In this document: positions 11,521-24,700 of the stretch, one piece after another
How positions within the stretch are numbered: the first letter of the stretch is position 1
Layout: the number at the start of each line of letters is the position of its first letter
Origin: Mimachlamys varia
Lineage: Eukaryota; Mollusca; Bivalvia; Pectinida; Pectinidae
Direction of reading: 5' to 3'
NCBI GenBank assembly: GCA_947623455.1
Contig: OX392538.1
Span: 30,255,001-30,319,000 of the forward strand
Length of the DNA stretch: 64,000 bases
Notes under the pieces: generated by a model
The model's database searches: none
Told to the model about the DNA's origin: nothing
The model's input: the letters and a program-made list of their open reading frames with translations, nothing else
Made by a program: the position numbers and the translations under genes

Positions 11521-12730
11521 ACAAGATCCCCTGAGGGCCTTTATCCCTCACCTGGATACATTGGCATCTAGGTTAATTTATCATGGGCCGAAAGGTCAAT
11601 AGTTGAACCATATCAGTATAAATTAAAAATTTGGTTAATTAGTTGGTATCTCATCTGTTTTCAATTTCATCTGATCTCGAAACTTATTAATGGTGTGCCA
11701 GACTCAATGCTAATATCGCGACTCCGTTCTTCTCTTTTATGTCAAGCAATGGTATATATATATTTTTGGGCTTTGAATTTCAATTGTTTAAAAGTTATGA
11801 CTCGGGAGTCAAGTCCGCAAGGGCATGGAAGACCCCAAGATCAAATCTAATATCATGATTGGGATTGTCTGCCAAACAATTGTATATATATAGTTTTTGA
11901 GTGGGGATCTCAACCGTTCAAAAGTTATGACTCATGAGTTAAGTCTGCAAGGGCATGGCAGACCCTGGGATCAAATCTAATATTTGTGATCGTCTCTTAA
12001 TGCTTAGCAAATGTATGTATAGTTTTGAAGTGGGGACCTCAATCTTTTTAAAAATTATGACTAAACAGCTAAGCCTGCAAGGGAGTGGCAGACCCTGGGG
12101 TCAAATCTAAAATCATTTTTGTGCTCATCTCTTAATGCTCAGCAATTGCATTTATAGTTTTCGGGTGGGGATCTTAACCGTTTAAAAGTTACATGATATT
12201 AATATTGCCAAACAAGCATTTTGGCCCCGCCCATCAGGCCCCTTGGGGGTGAGCTCAATCATTTGTATAAATTGGAATCTCAGCCACTAAGGTATGCTAC
12301 CACTGAAATATAAATGTCATACATTGTTTATAGAACCATGCAGAGAAGAAATCGTTAATATCAGTATTGCCAAAATGACCCCTTTTGGCCCCACCCTTCA
12401 GGCCTTTTAGGGTTCAGCCCAACCATTCGTACAATTTAGAATCCCCGCCCCATAGTGATGCTACCAGGCAAATGAGTGATATACATTGCTCGGTTTCAGA
12501 ATAGAAGTCATTTCATATCAGTATAACCGAAATTGATCTCTTTTGACCCCGTCCCTCAGGCCCCTTGGGGGTCAGCTCCATCATTTGTACAACTTGAATC
12601 CCCACCCCATATAGATATTTCCAGAAAAAATATGAGCGATATACATATAGCCAAATTGACCCTTTTGACCCGCCTCTCAGGCCTCTGGGGGGTCAGCCCA
12701 ACCATTTGTACAATTTGAAATCCCCGACCC
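11521..12730 (+). repeat. CTCACCTGG-type composite element, left part with two monomer arrays
   Basis: The 5' end is CCCTGAGGGCCTTTATCCCTCACCTGGATACATTGG, split here at 11529-11563. Array one (about 11735-12195) has four monomers of about 125-130 bp with AAGTCTGCAAGGGCATGGCA and CTGGGATCAAATCTAAT. Array two (about 12215-12730) has monomers of about 155-180 bp with TTTTGGCCCCGCCC, CAGGCCCCTTGGGGGTCAG and ATCATTTGTACAA. Relics of the first monomer recur at 7430-7560 and 20330-20640. The right end of such an element, with CCAGGTGAGCT, is at 14570-14870. Confidence 0.6.
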
Positions 12731-12844
12731 GTGTTGTGGTACTAATTCATTACCACCCCAAAGTTACGAGCAAGTTTCTAATTTGGTGAGTTTAAATTTA
12801 ACCCACTAGCCACAAAATGCAAGTTGCTAAAAAGTTAAATTCTA

Positions 12845-12986
12845 CCCCTGTACCAGGAGAAAAAACCACTGACCTATGGTCAGTCCCTGGCAACTGCCCC
12901 AGGAGGGTTTTGAACTCACAACCCAGTGGTGGAGCACTAGTGGTAGAATGTCGGGACATATCTTAATCAATCACCCACCACAGCCA
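12845..12986 (-). repeat. tRNA-headed SINE copy, second example
   Basis: The minus strand shows CACTAGTGCTCCACCACTGG, GTTGTGAGTTCAAAACCCTC (B-box-like) and CTGACCATAGGTCAGTGG. The order matches the copy at 10032-10236, but it is shorter and more diverged. Confidence 0.55.
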
Positions 12987-14569
12987 AAGGTACATCCAGT
13001 GTCAAAAATGATCGAAATAAGGTACAAACGTGTATGTTTGATCATTGAATATAACATGTACAGCCATCACCCGGAGACGGTCAATGTTATCTAACGTTAC
13101 AATTATGACATCATAGTATGACAAACAATCCGTCAATGGCATTCATGGTCCTATGAATACCAATTGAATTGGGTCGAGTTACATTAATAAGTGGCAATGC
13201 CATGCAATAAATAACATACATTGTTACACATTTCTATTGTTTGTGTACCATGGGCTAAAATAGACAGGAAACCTACTTTTGGTTTAAAATAGTAGAAATC
13301 ATATCAATTCTTTCATCATGATCAGTGGCTACATCCAGGCGTAATAGATATATACAATACAAACCCACATGGCGTCGGAATTGTCTGTCAAGAAAACCTA
13401 TCGGTCGTGTTTGAACAACATTTTTTAAGGGATAATATAGTCCTCTTTGAGATTGACATCAGCATCATGCCTACAGAAATCTCTAAATAGACTTCTAATT
13501 AGGGAAATCAAGATTTCCTGTCTATTCTAGCCCACAGTACACAAACGATGAAGAAGTGTACTCTTGGCTTCCACAATGTGGGCTCAGTTAAGTTCAATAT
13601 AGTGTCTGTGCAGTTAAAAATGCAAAATAAATATAATTTTCAATTTTGATTGATAATGTAATTGTTCAAATTTGATCATTGTATCGAAAGTCATACCTCA
13701 ATGATTCAAGAGTAGCTGTGTCAGTTATTTTCGCTCTTTATGTCTATTTCTTTCGGTGGAGTGTGTCCGAGAGTGTGTGTGTCTGTGTGTGTGGGGGGGG
13801 GGGGGCTTTGGGCTGGGTGGTTTACAGGTATACAACATTATAAAGTTGTGATGGTACACACTGTGGTACATTTATGGTTCTGTACCGGTTTTTGGGGAAC
13901 TTTCATTTAACTTATTGAAGAACTACTTGTTACTTAAATCAATTGGAATTCCAATATGGTTAAATTAAATAATTTCCTATCAGTTTGTTGATCATCTAGG
14001 ACAGACATAGGCTAATATTCTAAAGTGATCTTGGCGTCCACTATCAAAATTTTAAGATATGAAAATCTTTATATGGTCTGCAATTACACATATTTGATAG
14101 CGAAACATTTGGAGAACATTGAAAACAACGAAGGGACATAACTCAAATGCTGCGGAAAGTTGAAAGATGACAACAAAACCCGTAATATATGTTAAACACT
14201 ATTGCTTTTTGTGATACCATACCAAATTTGAAAGGAATTAAATGAATAATAAAACAGTTCTTGCATTTTCTACATTTTTTCCAATGAAAGGGCCATAACT
14301 CTCGTGAAAATTAACGCAGCATCTTCATTTTACGATATGCACATCTTCATATGATATACCAATCACACATGGCGTATCACGAAATATTCGGGTGAGAACT
14401 ATGGGACTAGTTGCGCCCACAAGAAAATTGAACACCAGAAACAAAGTCACTAAAGGCCATAACTCCAATTCCATGGAAAGTTGAAACATGACAACAAATT
14501 ACCTGTAACATATGTTAATCATTAGTGCATCTTGTAATACCATACCAAATTTCAATCCATGGTACCTCA
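12987..14569. other. Intergenic repeats, no gene seen
   Basis: A GT-rich microsatellite runs into a 14-base G run at about 13793-13806. The segment 13805-14030, with GGGCTGGGTGGTTTACAGG and CAATTGGAATTCCAATATGG, is an inverted relative of 23890-24245. At 14100-14570 units with GGGACATAACTCAAATGC..GGAAAGTTGAAA..GACAACAAA..ATACCATACCAAATTT repeat at least twice. Confidence 0.45.
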
Positions 14570-14870
14570 CGATGCTACAACTGAAATATTGATCTCATAC
14601 ATTGCTTAGTTTCAGAGAAGAAGTCGTTTATAAATATGAAAATTGCAAAATGGACCCCTTTTGGCCCCGCCCCTCAGGCCCATGGGGGGTCAGCCCCATC
14701 ATTTGAAAAAAATTGAATCCCAGGCACCTAGGGATGCTTCCTATTTGATTAAATTCCGATAAGCGGTTAAGAAGAAGAAGTTGATTATAGTAATTGTTGA
14801 CGGACGGACGTCGGACGCCACGGTATGGCATATTAAGCTCACCTTGGTCCTTTGGACCAGGTGAGCTAAA
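14570..14870 (+). repeat. Right end of a CTCACCTGG-type element
   Basis: One monomer, with TTTTGGCCCCGCCCCTCAGG and GGGGTCAGCCCCATCATTTG, is followed by GACGGACGGACGTCGGACGC. It ends in the palindrome-like terminus AGCTCACCTTGGTCC..GGACCAGGTGAGCT. The same terminus closes the complete copy at 39898-40979. Confidence 0.6.
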
Positions 14871-17059
14871 AACTAGTCCAAATGGTATCATATCCAGGAG
14901 AGACGTCGTATTTATTACCTCCCAAAACCTCGTGGAGGAAAACAAATATCTTAGTTTTGGGCTGGAATAACAACGCAGTAGAAACATGAGACGTGGAAAG
15001 GAAAATGAAAGAAATCGGAGCTATATGAGCACAGGAAGCAGGCAACGACTCGCACCTACATGATGGTTGAATTACAGTAACCCCTGAAAATCCTTTCGAT
15101 TCAGCAGACGAAATAATAATATATTAGCAGAAGGCTTTGCAAATACACTTTGTCATAACATATGGAAAAATAACTTTGTTTCCCAATGTTAAACGATATA
15201 CTTATTTGAGGGGTAAATTACAACAGATCACCATCTAAACTATTGGTTCCCGATTGATGCTTCAATACACTTGTATGTATAATATACATAGTAGCTATAT
15301 AGGTGTTAGATAATTACACAGGCAAGGACGCTGCTTCTAAATGGATCTGATGTCATATTTTACATGAAATTCTGAATCAATGACAGGTCACACGATTTAG
15401 AATAAAGTTTCTAGAATCTTGTATTTATTTTTGTATAATGAGTGACTTCTCGTTCAACCCACAATGATTAGCCAGTGGACGACTAATGGTGCATCACCAC
15501 TTACATAATGTTAGCTGACGACCACGCACAGGGGCCTGAGAATGCGTTACAGCTAGTTTTGGATCTAAACTAATTTTACACTTGGGTGGATTTTAGATCA
15601 ATTTTTGATAAAAAAATTGGCCCTCAGCGATCAGAAAAATTACTTTAAGCACCTTATTAAAATTAAATAATTACTGTTTTGTTGTGATTTATTGACAAAG
15701 TTACTGAAATACATGGACCTGTACATGTACGTTTGACTTTCTTATATTCATTGCAAATATGATTCAGTTTTGATTTCACATTTATGTCAATAACTATCAA
15801 TGTATACTAGATGCATTATTTTATTTCCAAATGAAATAATCTAGTGTAAAGTATATACGTAAGACTAATAATTACTTCATTTCAAAAATGTATTTGTTTA
15901 TAACTGGAATTAATTAACAGTTTTTTTCATATATGGATGAAAATTTTTTTTTTTTTTGTAATTAAGGATCTAGATCTAGACTTATGAATATGAAAGGGAA
16001 AAAAGCATTTCAAACACATGATACACTAATTCAGGAACATGTACTTGTACATAAAATTAATGTATGTGTGTTTCACTTGAAATTGGAAATGAGTAATTGG
16101 TAATTATTCTAAATTATTTCCTTATTTCAATTTATTTAAAAACTGAGTTACACAATATGTGCTAAATAAACTTTTCCCATTTTGCAATTAGAGTTAGTCC
16201 CCTTTTGAGAAAACTTTCAACCCAGCTGACAACGATCGCGCGGATGAAAACGAGTGGCATTGTCTGAGGAAAATAAACCTGTTGTACCATGTATGTCGTC
16301 GAAGTTGTGGTTTCTGAAACATTCTGTATGGCGACAATAACCTGCTTTTACGTGGATAATCCGCTGTAGTCAAGTAGGTAGAATTTAACCGGTAGGCTAA
16401 CATTTTCGTCTTGAAATTCCTAGCTACGCAGGATGGCCATTGCTCTGCTCAGCTGACAGCTAACTGCCATTAACTTGCATAATACACCGATATGGAAATT
16501 AATTGAGTGGACATTTTTCCTATTTACAAATTTTAGGTTTTCTAATCGTCTCGATCTTGAAAATATTGAGGTAGGAGCTCTTACTGACTTGGGCCTAGTT
16601 TCTTCCCATTGCAGCCGCAATATCGTTTTTAGCGAAATCAAATATAAGAAGAATACCGTCTATCAAAACTCAATCTCTGATAAAGTTTCAATGCATTAAA
16701 GATTTGGAACGAGGCAAACCTGTCTCTAAAATGCCTTTCCAATCGTAACACCCCTGCAAACTGTTGAGGTGATTTGTGCTATCCATTGGCGACAGCCATT
16801 TTGCGAAGATAAGCATGTTGCTTAAGATTTAAGATAGGGTAAGAGGTTGTTTAAAGTTAAGAATATGCTTAGGCGTTAAGAAATTTTATGCAACCCACTT
16901 AATGAGATAAGCAATATGCTAAGTACAAAAATCAATCTGCTTAGCATAGTTTTCAGACTTAAGCATATTCTTAATTATTTAAGAATTTTTATGCATGCGA
17001 GCCCCGGACATTTGTTTACTAATTTTCTATTTTGTGTGCCATGCATGACAAATGTATTT
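14871..17059. other. Intergenic, no gene recognised
   Basis: AT-rich sequence, including a T run near 15944-15957. Between about 16805 and 16995, CTTAAGAT/AAGAATATGCTTA and TAAGCATATTCTTAA form inverted segments around a central TTAAGNNNNNTTATGCA pair, suggesting a small palindromic element. Short ORFs around 16200-16700 match nothing I know. Confidence 0.4.
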
Positions 17060-17082
17060 TCATAATTTACCAAAATACATAC

Positions 17083-17558
17083 CTTCCACTTGGATACTGT
17101 CCAAGCTTTTACCAGCATAGGCGTGTGCATGGCCGTTATCAACAGCAAAAAGGAGTTTTGCCACTTTTGCCAGTTCCACTTGTTGTGATTGCAAGCGGTA
17201 GAAGTCTCTATGCACACGTATGTCATGTCCAAGATGTGTTGCCAACCAATCCATCTCATGTTCATTCATGTTCAGGACTTGGGACACTGTGGCTATATAT
17301 TTCCTCAATCCTGTACTTTTGAAAGCAGTTGGTTCTTTTAGGTCCGCTTCCTCTACCATTTCATTGAGGGCTGTACAACCCCTGATATGTTCCACACTTC
17401 CTCTCCCCAAAGGAAATATAAAGGCATTATCAGAATGAATTCCAGCTCTTTTCCTCGTTTCTGAGTCAGCAAGCATGGTGAATGCCTCAACCATTTCCTT
17501 TGTTAGTATGACTGGAACACATTTACCTCGTTTTCCCTTGATGGACAGGAGTTCCAGC
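17083..17558 (-). CDS. Tyrosine-recombinase-like exon (DNA breaking-rejoining domain)
   Basis: An open frame covers 17060-17611 on the minus strand. The better exon model is 17558 to 17083, with acceptor TTGTTTAG and donor GAAG|GTATGT. The encoded segment contains RGKCVPVILTKEM, SDNAFIFPLGRG, then STGLRKYIATVSQVLN and DWLATHLGHDIRVHRDFYRL. The order LR, LGH and H..FY matches the C-terminal catalytic part of tyrosine recombinases (Arg, His and nucleophilic Tyr). The usual His of HxLR is replaced here, and the N-terminal core and first catalytic Arg are not visible. Similar genes are common in marine invertebrates and may derive from Crypton-like or phage-type integrases. No neighbouring exon was found, so this is probably a fragment of an uncharacterised gene or element. 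Confidence 0.6.
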
Positions 17559-17611
17559 CTAAACAATTTGAAAACTTTTTTGTGAATCAATGCAACATTT
17601 ATTGTACTCAT

Positions 17612-19394
17612 TGTATTTATTGATATTTCTTTAGATGAAACTAGAAAAAGGTATCAAAGACAATTTCTCCACTGCCACTTCTGTTAAAGAGGCACCCATG
17701 CCATTAGTTTTGAAATATTTCAGCTCACTCACTCCGGGCCCCATCCATCCGCCCCTGGGAGTCAGTCAGGGCCAATTATATGATCTGCATCCAACTGCCA
17801 TCCCATACTGATAATTCTAAGATTGCATCAATTCTGATGGCAAGTAAACAAATCATGCTCAAAAATCTGATTTCCCTATATGAAGTGTAGTAAGAAACTG
17901 ACACCCAAGGGATATGAAATTCACAATTTTGATAAAGCGCTTTTACACCCTTCCACCATCTATGAAGGGTAATTCAATAATGCACCGTATATCTTGGTAT
18001 TGAGAAGAAGATTTTTTAAAATTTCAGTCAGTCAAGGTCGATATGTGCATATATCATTAAATTGTCATCCCTAACTCATAATTCTAACCAAGCTTGTATT
18101 GTTTCTAATGGAAATTAAACAAATGTCGCTCAAAAAAGTGATTTTCTTATATAAAAGAATGTGATTTTCTTTTCTATTTGAGTAAAGTTTACTCCCTCCC
18201 TAGGGGAAAATGTGAGGCCCCACAGTCATGAAATTCACATCTTGGATTTTGACAATGGAACTTTGTTCTTATATGTTTTGAAGTATGAATGGATCTTTCC
18301 CGAATTACATATTAATGTTCCCCTGGTTAATAAATAGCAGATGGATCTCTCTAAAAGTTTTGGATTTTTGAACTTATTAAAAAACAAACTCCTGATAAGA
18401 CATATATTTCAACTATTATTAATAATTTCACAAGAAATGTCTATATTCATAGCACTAGAATAAATACACAAAGGAAAGAAAAAAATAGAGTAATAGATTA
18501 AATACCAGTTAATAAAAATCAAAATAAGACGGGAAACGATCCATCTTTTGAAGAATTAATGAAAAACCATCGATGGTGGGCGGAAAGAACCTTCTAGGAT
18601 TTATTGATTATTTATCTCGGGGAAGTCACTTTATTTTTGTATGATTACCGTTACCTTGACCTGTGTTTTGCTAGGTGCGTTCCTACTGCTATCGCATAAA
18701 AGATTACATGTGTCACTCCCACGGTCAGTTGGCGTGACAAGTTATAGAATACAGATGTAATCTTATGTGCTTAGGCTAAAGTCAGTTTTATGCTTGTAAA
18801 ATCAGGTTTACAGTATTTTGTATAGACGTTCATATGGATTTATGATATGTTTTTTGTTCCTTTTCAATGTTATTTCTATCGCTTTTTGGCACGTTAACAC
18901 ACGTAACTCTGTAGAAATAAAACATATCTATACAACATCCTAGAAACGTACCTGCCGGACACGAAGAAGAACCATTCCACCATACGATCGACAAACAGAA
19001 ATTCAGTAAGTTGGTTGATTTCCTTTTTTTCACCCAGATCATTTGTAGCAAAATTTACTTTTAATCTAAGCAGTATGCATATTTTAACTCATCATGGCTA
19101 CAACATCGAAGCAAACTCCTGATCAATCGCAAACAGGTTGTTTTTAGATCTGTGAAAAAGCGCCCGACGAAAAACCTCGAGATCAAGAGTTCGATTCCCG
19201 GTTGAAGCACACAATTCACTTTCATGTAACATATGTCAATTTATATTTTCTTTAGTGTGAAAACCATGCAATCTTCAGTTTATAACATTAGTTTGCTCAC
19301 GTCAAGCAAACAAGCAGTATCACGCTTTCTCAGAAAAGCGCGGGGATAAGTATAGTAACGTGTGACGCCAATATAAGTATGTGTAGTTGGATGA
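17612..19394. other. Intergenic, no gene seen
   Basis: No exon pair could be built here. The region 17700-18330 has two diverged copies of a segment with CACTCCGGGCCCCATCC/GTCAGTCAAGG and ATTCTAAGNTTG..ATTTCTNATGG. Near 19165-19215 a B-box-like GAGTTCGATTCCCGG indicates another tRNA-derived relic. Confidence 0.4.
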
Positions 19395-20640
19395 AAATCT
19401 TAACAAAAGTCCCAGAGGGTCTTTATCGCTCACCTGGATACATTGGTTATTATAGGAAAACATTTTCCCGTAGACAAGGACCGGCTTAAAGACCAACCAT
19501 TGAAGGATATCTGTATAAATTAGAGTTTGGTTGATGGGTGGGTATCCCAACTGTTTTCAAATTCAAACTAAAACGGTAAGCCAATGATATCCCCACTCTC
19601 CCAATTCCTCACTCTTTCCAATAAAAAAAACATTACGGCAATGGTCCCTAACATTTCTCCGTAGTTTAAATGAAATTGGTTCACGGATTTGGGGGTTGTT
19701 TTCAAGATAAATGTTCACACCAAAACCAGTTGATAACTTGCATAAAATAACCTGCATGTATATCTACAAATTGTTCCTTCGTTTATGTGAAGCTTCCTTT
19801 AAATTATCTGACTGGTTTAGGACGAGTTTTCTGGTGAATGCTTTCCAAAAGAATCTGCATGCATATTTACACATGAACTTGCACTGCTGTGTAGTTCCAT
19901 TGAAATGGGTCATAGGTTTAGGAGTGTTGTCCTGACATTGTTTTCTACTAGAATTTGAGTATTGTGACTTGGTTTCATGGCAATACAATTTCTGCAGAAA
20001 AAACCCTGCATGCACATTTACACTTTGTCCCTAACAATCCTGTGTAGTTTCAATGGAATGGGATCAAAGGTATATTTGTTTGGACACAAATTTCAACCTG
20101 ATATAGATTACGCACATCTACAATGTAAAATTATTATTGCCACCAAGTTTCGTTGACATTCCTTCAGCAGGAGAAATTGCCGGTACATATTTGGGTTAAA
20201 CAGACCAACGGACAACCTGATTCAGGTTTACCAACCCCCTTTCCTGACTTTGTTGTTGCATGATGTATAATAAGAAACTAAGTGCCGAGGTATATGTCCA
20301 GACACTGACATCAATGCTTATATCATAATTGTGTTTGTCTTTTTATGTCTATTAACTGTATAGTTTATATGTGGAAAGTATGCAAGAGTGTTGTAGATAC
20401 TGGGATCAAATCTATATCATGATTGTGCATATGGTCAAGGGAAATAAATTTTGTGCGACAAATTCTTTGACCTGGTAGACAAAATAAAATTTGGCAATCT
20501 GGAAAACTCGTAATCCGTATTTTTTGTGCTGGGAACGAAGATGTCCGGAAAATCGAGGGTCCAATGCACAATTTTGGGGTAGATATCTCAATTGTTTAAA
20601 AGTTCTTGCTCGGAAGTTAGTAAGGGCATGGCACACTATG
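19395..20640 (+). repeat. CTCACCTGG-type element remnant
   Basis: It begins CCCAGAGGGTCTTTATCGCTCACCTGGATACATTGG (19410-19445, split here), the same 5' terminus as at 11521 and 39898. Diverged monomers follow (CTGCATG..ACATTTACAC with TAGTTTCAATGGAATGG at about 19850-20070), then AGACCAACGGACAACC at 20200. A 130-bp-type monomer relic lies at 20330-20640. The canonical CCAGGTGAGCT terminus was not found. Confidence 0.45.
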
Positions 20641-21794
20641 ATGCCAAGCAGTTGTATAGATTGTTTTTGGGTGGGATCTGTGTTTCATTCAGATTCAGGG
20701 AAAACATAAGAATAAGGCAAACATTTCGACGGCTAAGGGAAAATATGTCGGCCGGGCGAAAGGAGCTTTATTTTCTAAAATGTTTACGTGTCTCCGTGAC
20801 ATCAAGTGCGATTAAAAATATTATGTGAATTAAAATAGGAAGCACAAAGAATTAAATGACAGTCATTCTACCTCTTATTGCTTAGTGCCAACCAGGAAGT
20901 ACACTGTAGCATACGATGTCGATATAACGCCAATTACAGAACTTTTTAATATGTACAGCATCCTGATGTTTTATCTGTGGTATCTGTTAATATTCTACTT
21001 TGCGCAGTCAGCCAGTTCCTGGTAACAGTTAATATATATGAAACATAACGTTTATTTTATTTATAAAGAATGATGGCATCCGTATAAATAGCCATGCATA
21101 CTAGCTAGTGTCTGGGCAATTAATCTATATATTAGCTGACACAGACATTTTCAGTTGCAGATTTGAGGAGAAAACATTCAGCTCACGCTAAATAGCAGAT
21201 GTGGCAAGTAATGTCTTAAGAATTTTGTGATATACAAGAGGCCTGTCATCAGTTTTTTCTTTGTGTTATCCTCTAATATTCTTTGAGTGTAGCAGAGATT
21301 GTTTTTTTCTAGCGCAACATTTCATTATTATTTTTTTTACACACTTACCAAAGGATAAGTTAATCAGGCAAACGAACGACCGACAAAATAACCACAAAAT
21401 AAAGGCATCGATTTAACATTAACGAAAAAGTAAACGTCGATTTGATTAGAAACTGGTTATGTGACTTAGATTCCATGAAAAAAGACCAGCAATTGGTTGG
21501 TTGTTTGGTTGAATAATTTTACGTCCTATCAACCAGGGTCATTTAAGGACGGCCTCCCGGTGAATGCAATGTGGGTGTTGAGAGAGAGTGTATTTTAGAA
21601 GGCCGCGGTATGTTCGTGTAAACCTTCATGTGATAGTCCGGATCTATTGGCGCACCCATAACGCATTACAAGGTAATTGGGTATGTGAACTTAGACGAAA
21701 TTTGTACCAAGACTAGTGTCAGGGACAGAGGAAATCTGGGCATGAAACACAGCAGATATTAGTTATATTAATGTGGCATTGATCATTACAGACA
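20641..21794. other. Upstream region of gene B, no coding exon
   Basis: At 21500-21650 a TTTTACGTCCTATCAACCAG..TTTAAGGACGGCC fragment represents the dispersed SINE/LINE tail family. The last bases before the gene B start, TGATCATTACAG, look like a splice acceptor, so a noncoding 5' exon may lie upstream. No core promoter could be assigned. Confidence 0.4.
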
Positions 21795-24700
21795 ATGGAC
21801 TCTGCAAGAACGGATTTTCATTTTCAATATGTGTTTACGGCTGACACGCCTACCCAATTGACAGATACATATGACAAGTGGAGCACATCCTATGACAAGG
21901 TATCGAATCTAAGAAATATAAGAATACAGTTAAAAGCATCAGCTTTATCATCACATGTATGAATTGTAGGATAATTGTACATGATGAGGCCCACTATTGT
22001 TGGACTTTGAAAAGATAATATATAAACATCAATACATCTGCTAAATCTACAGAATATGTTTAAAACATGTCCGAGAATGAAGCAATGTTTTGTTTTTGTG
22101 TTGTTTTATGGCAAATCAACAATTAGTTAATAAGGGACTTATAGCATTATAAAAACTGGAAATGAACCAAAAAATACATAAAAACCAGAAATAAAAAGTT
22201 AAAAATTCATAAACATAAAAAGGTATCAAATACATTAATAGCAAACGAATTGATTTTAAATGATGCCATATCTTTATTTAAAGTTTAATTGGATTATAGT
22301 GATAAAATACGCCTTGCACACAGCTAAATTAAATATGGAAAATGATGCAAATGTAGCGACAAAGGCGTTTTTATTAACCTGACGTATTTTCAAAATTCAT
22401 CCTTCTGTGTTGTATTGAGTATTGAAGAGCTTCTACGTCATATTTTTGAAGGATGTTGAAGATACAGGCTACGTTGGACCTCAGTTGATAGCTAAATCTC
22501 TGACTGAATTTTTCCCAGCAGAACGTCGAGATGTTAAGATTCTTGACATAGGAGCGGGTACCGGACTTGTGGGAGTGGAGGTTAGTATTCAGAACCTAGA
22601 TCATAAAGTCGTAATAAAAGGTTTAGCAGTAAGGACATCATTTGACCTTGACCCGATGACCTGATTCAAGATGTGAAGTGGTTGACTTAATATACTAAGG
22701 TTAAAGCTTGGTTTGATCCATTTCCCCGAGACTTGTGCTGATGTTGATGTGGCTTTGTCAGTAATTGTTACAGCGTGGTACCGTTGGGCATCACCTTGGC
22801 AAACACCTTTGAATGTTTCGAAAGAAAACAGCAGATGTAAATGTACCTGATATTTGGGATTAAGTTCTCAATGACCTAGAAATTTCATGGGATGAAGTTC
22901 TAAATGACCTAGTAATTATAATCTGAAGGTGTGCTACAATCATGTTTCATTGTTTTTACCAAACTCATATCTAGATCTGCGCTCCGTTTCGTAAACTTCT
23001 TTCTACGTATTTAGTGGAGTGAGTGCAAGGATATGCATTTTGTTTTGTATTGATTGTCATACATGAGATTTACGGGTTTTCCGCAGGGTTACTTTGTAGA
23101 AACATACATTTTATTAATGTTATAAATGCAAATGAAATATATACATGTACGTGTTGTTGCAGTTACAAAAGCTTGGATTTCACACCGTACATGGCCTGGA
23201 TCCATCCCAGTCAATGCTGGAAAAGGCACGTGCTACCAATTCATACACAACTCTACTTTGTCAATACTTCACAGCAATACCGACTCCTGGTCTCGATACA
23301 GGTAAATATTTTATTATTTTCTGGTTTGTCCCAACATTTATTGAGCACAACCAGTGACCAAGAAGATATTCATGTTTCCCTTTGGTGCAGACATACCAAT
23401 ATGCCAAATGGGCCTGCATCGCTCACCTGGTATTTATCTCTTACTTGTAACCAAAGGAAGGCTATGTGTTCTGTCCCCAGGCCGAGACATAACAGAGTCT
23501 TTAACAATGGTAGTTGTTACTCCCTGCTTGGCGCTCAGCATCATGGGACTTGAACGACTAGTTCGCCCGTTGTAAGGATAATGTGACCGGATAGGGTATT
23601 CTGCTTCGGGCTTTTGGCAGTTTTATTCAGTGTGGTAGCGACGCCTCCCAAATACACACGCTCTCAACACACACTCACATAAAAAAACACCCAACCAATC
23701 AACATCCAAGAAAACTTCCTTTCAGCCAAACATCATGCTTCTAGCCTTTTTGGTATATCAGAAGAAGTCGTTTACAGGTTGTAACAGATTTTAACGTGAC
23801 CTTGAATTAGGGTCAATGTCATTTCTAGTCTTAAACTTTTTTGGACTTCATCCAAGGAACTTTTCTTAAATATTATGCTTCTATACCTTTTGGTTAGAGC
23901 TGGGTACCACAAAATCACGATATACCACAGTATTTAGGCAAATACTGCAGTACGTACCTCGGTATATCACCTTGATTGAATGTTTGATCTAGCTAAAGGT
24001 CTCTGTTTTTTTTCTAAAGCCAATCAACAAGAGGCCTGTCAGAAGTTTCTCTGTGTTATCCTCTTATATTCTTTGAGTGAAGTAATGTCTGTCCTAGTGG
24101 ATCAGCAAACTTATACTAAATTATAATTAAACCATATTGGAATTCCAACTGATCTATGTAACAAATAGTCCATTGATAAGTTAAATGAAAGTTCCTAAAA
24201 AAACTGGTACAGGAATAATGTACCACGGCAACCGGTATACCCGCCCAACCCAACTTTTGGTTAATTTTAAGAAATCGTTTACAGGTTTAACAAATATGAC
24301 CCCTGTGACTTTGAATATGAGACTAGGTCATTTATCTTTCAGCCAAATGTTATGCTTCTAGGTCTTTTGGTAAATCATAAGTAGTTCAATTGTTTTGACA
24401 GATTTGACCCCTGTGACTTTGAATATGAGTCTAGGTCATTTATCTTCGAAAAAGATGTTGGGATTCATCATAGGAAACTCGGTCAAATATCTTGCTTCTA
24501 GGCATTTTGGTTAAACAGAGGAAGTTGTTGAAAGGATTTAACAGATTTGACCACTGTGACCTCGAAGATGGGTCAAGGTCATTTGTTCTCGCAAATTCTG
24601 TTGGACTTAATCTAAGGAAGATGGTCCAATTGTTTTTTTTTTCGCAAAACTTTGTTCAGCTTCTTCCAACAAAGCTACCAGCCAGAATTCGTTTCAAGGA

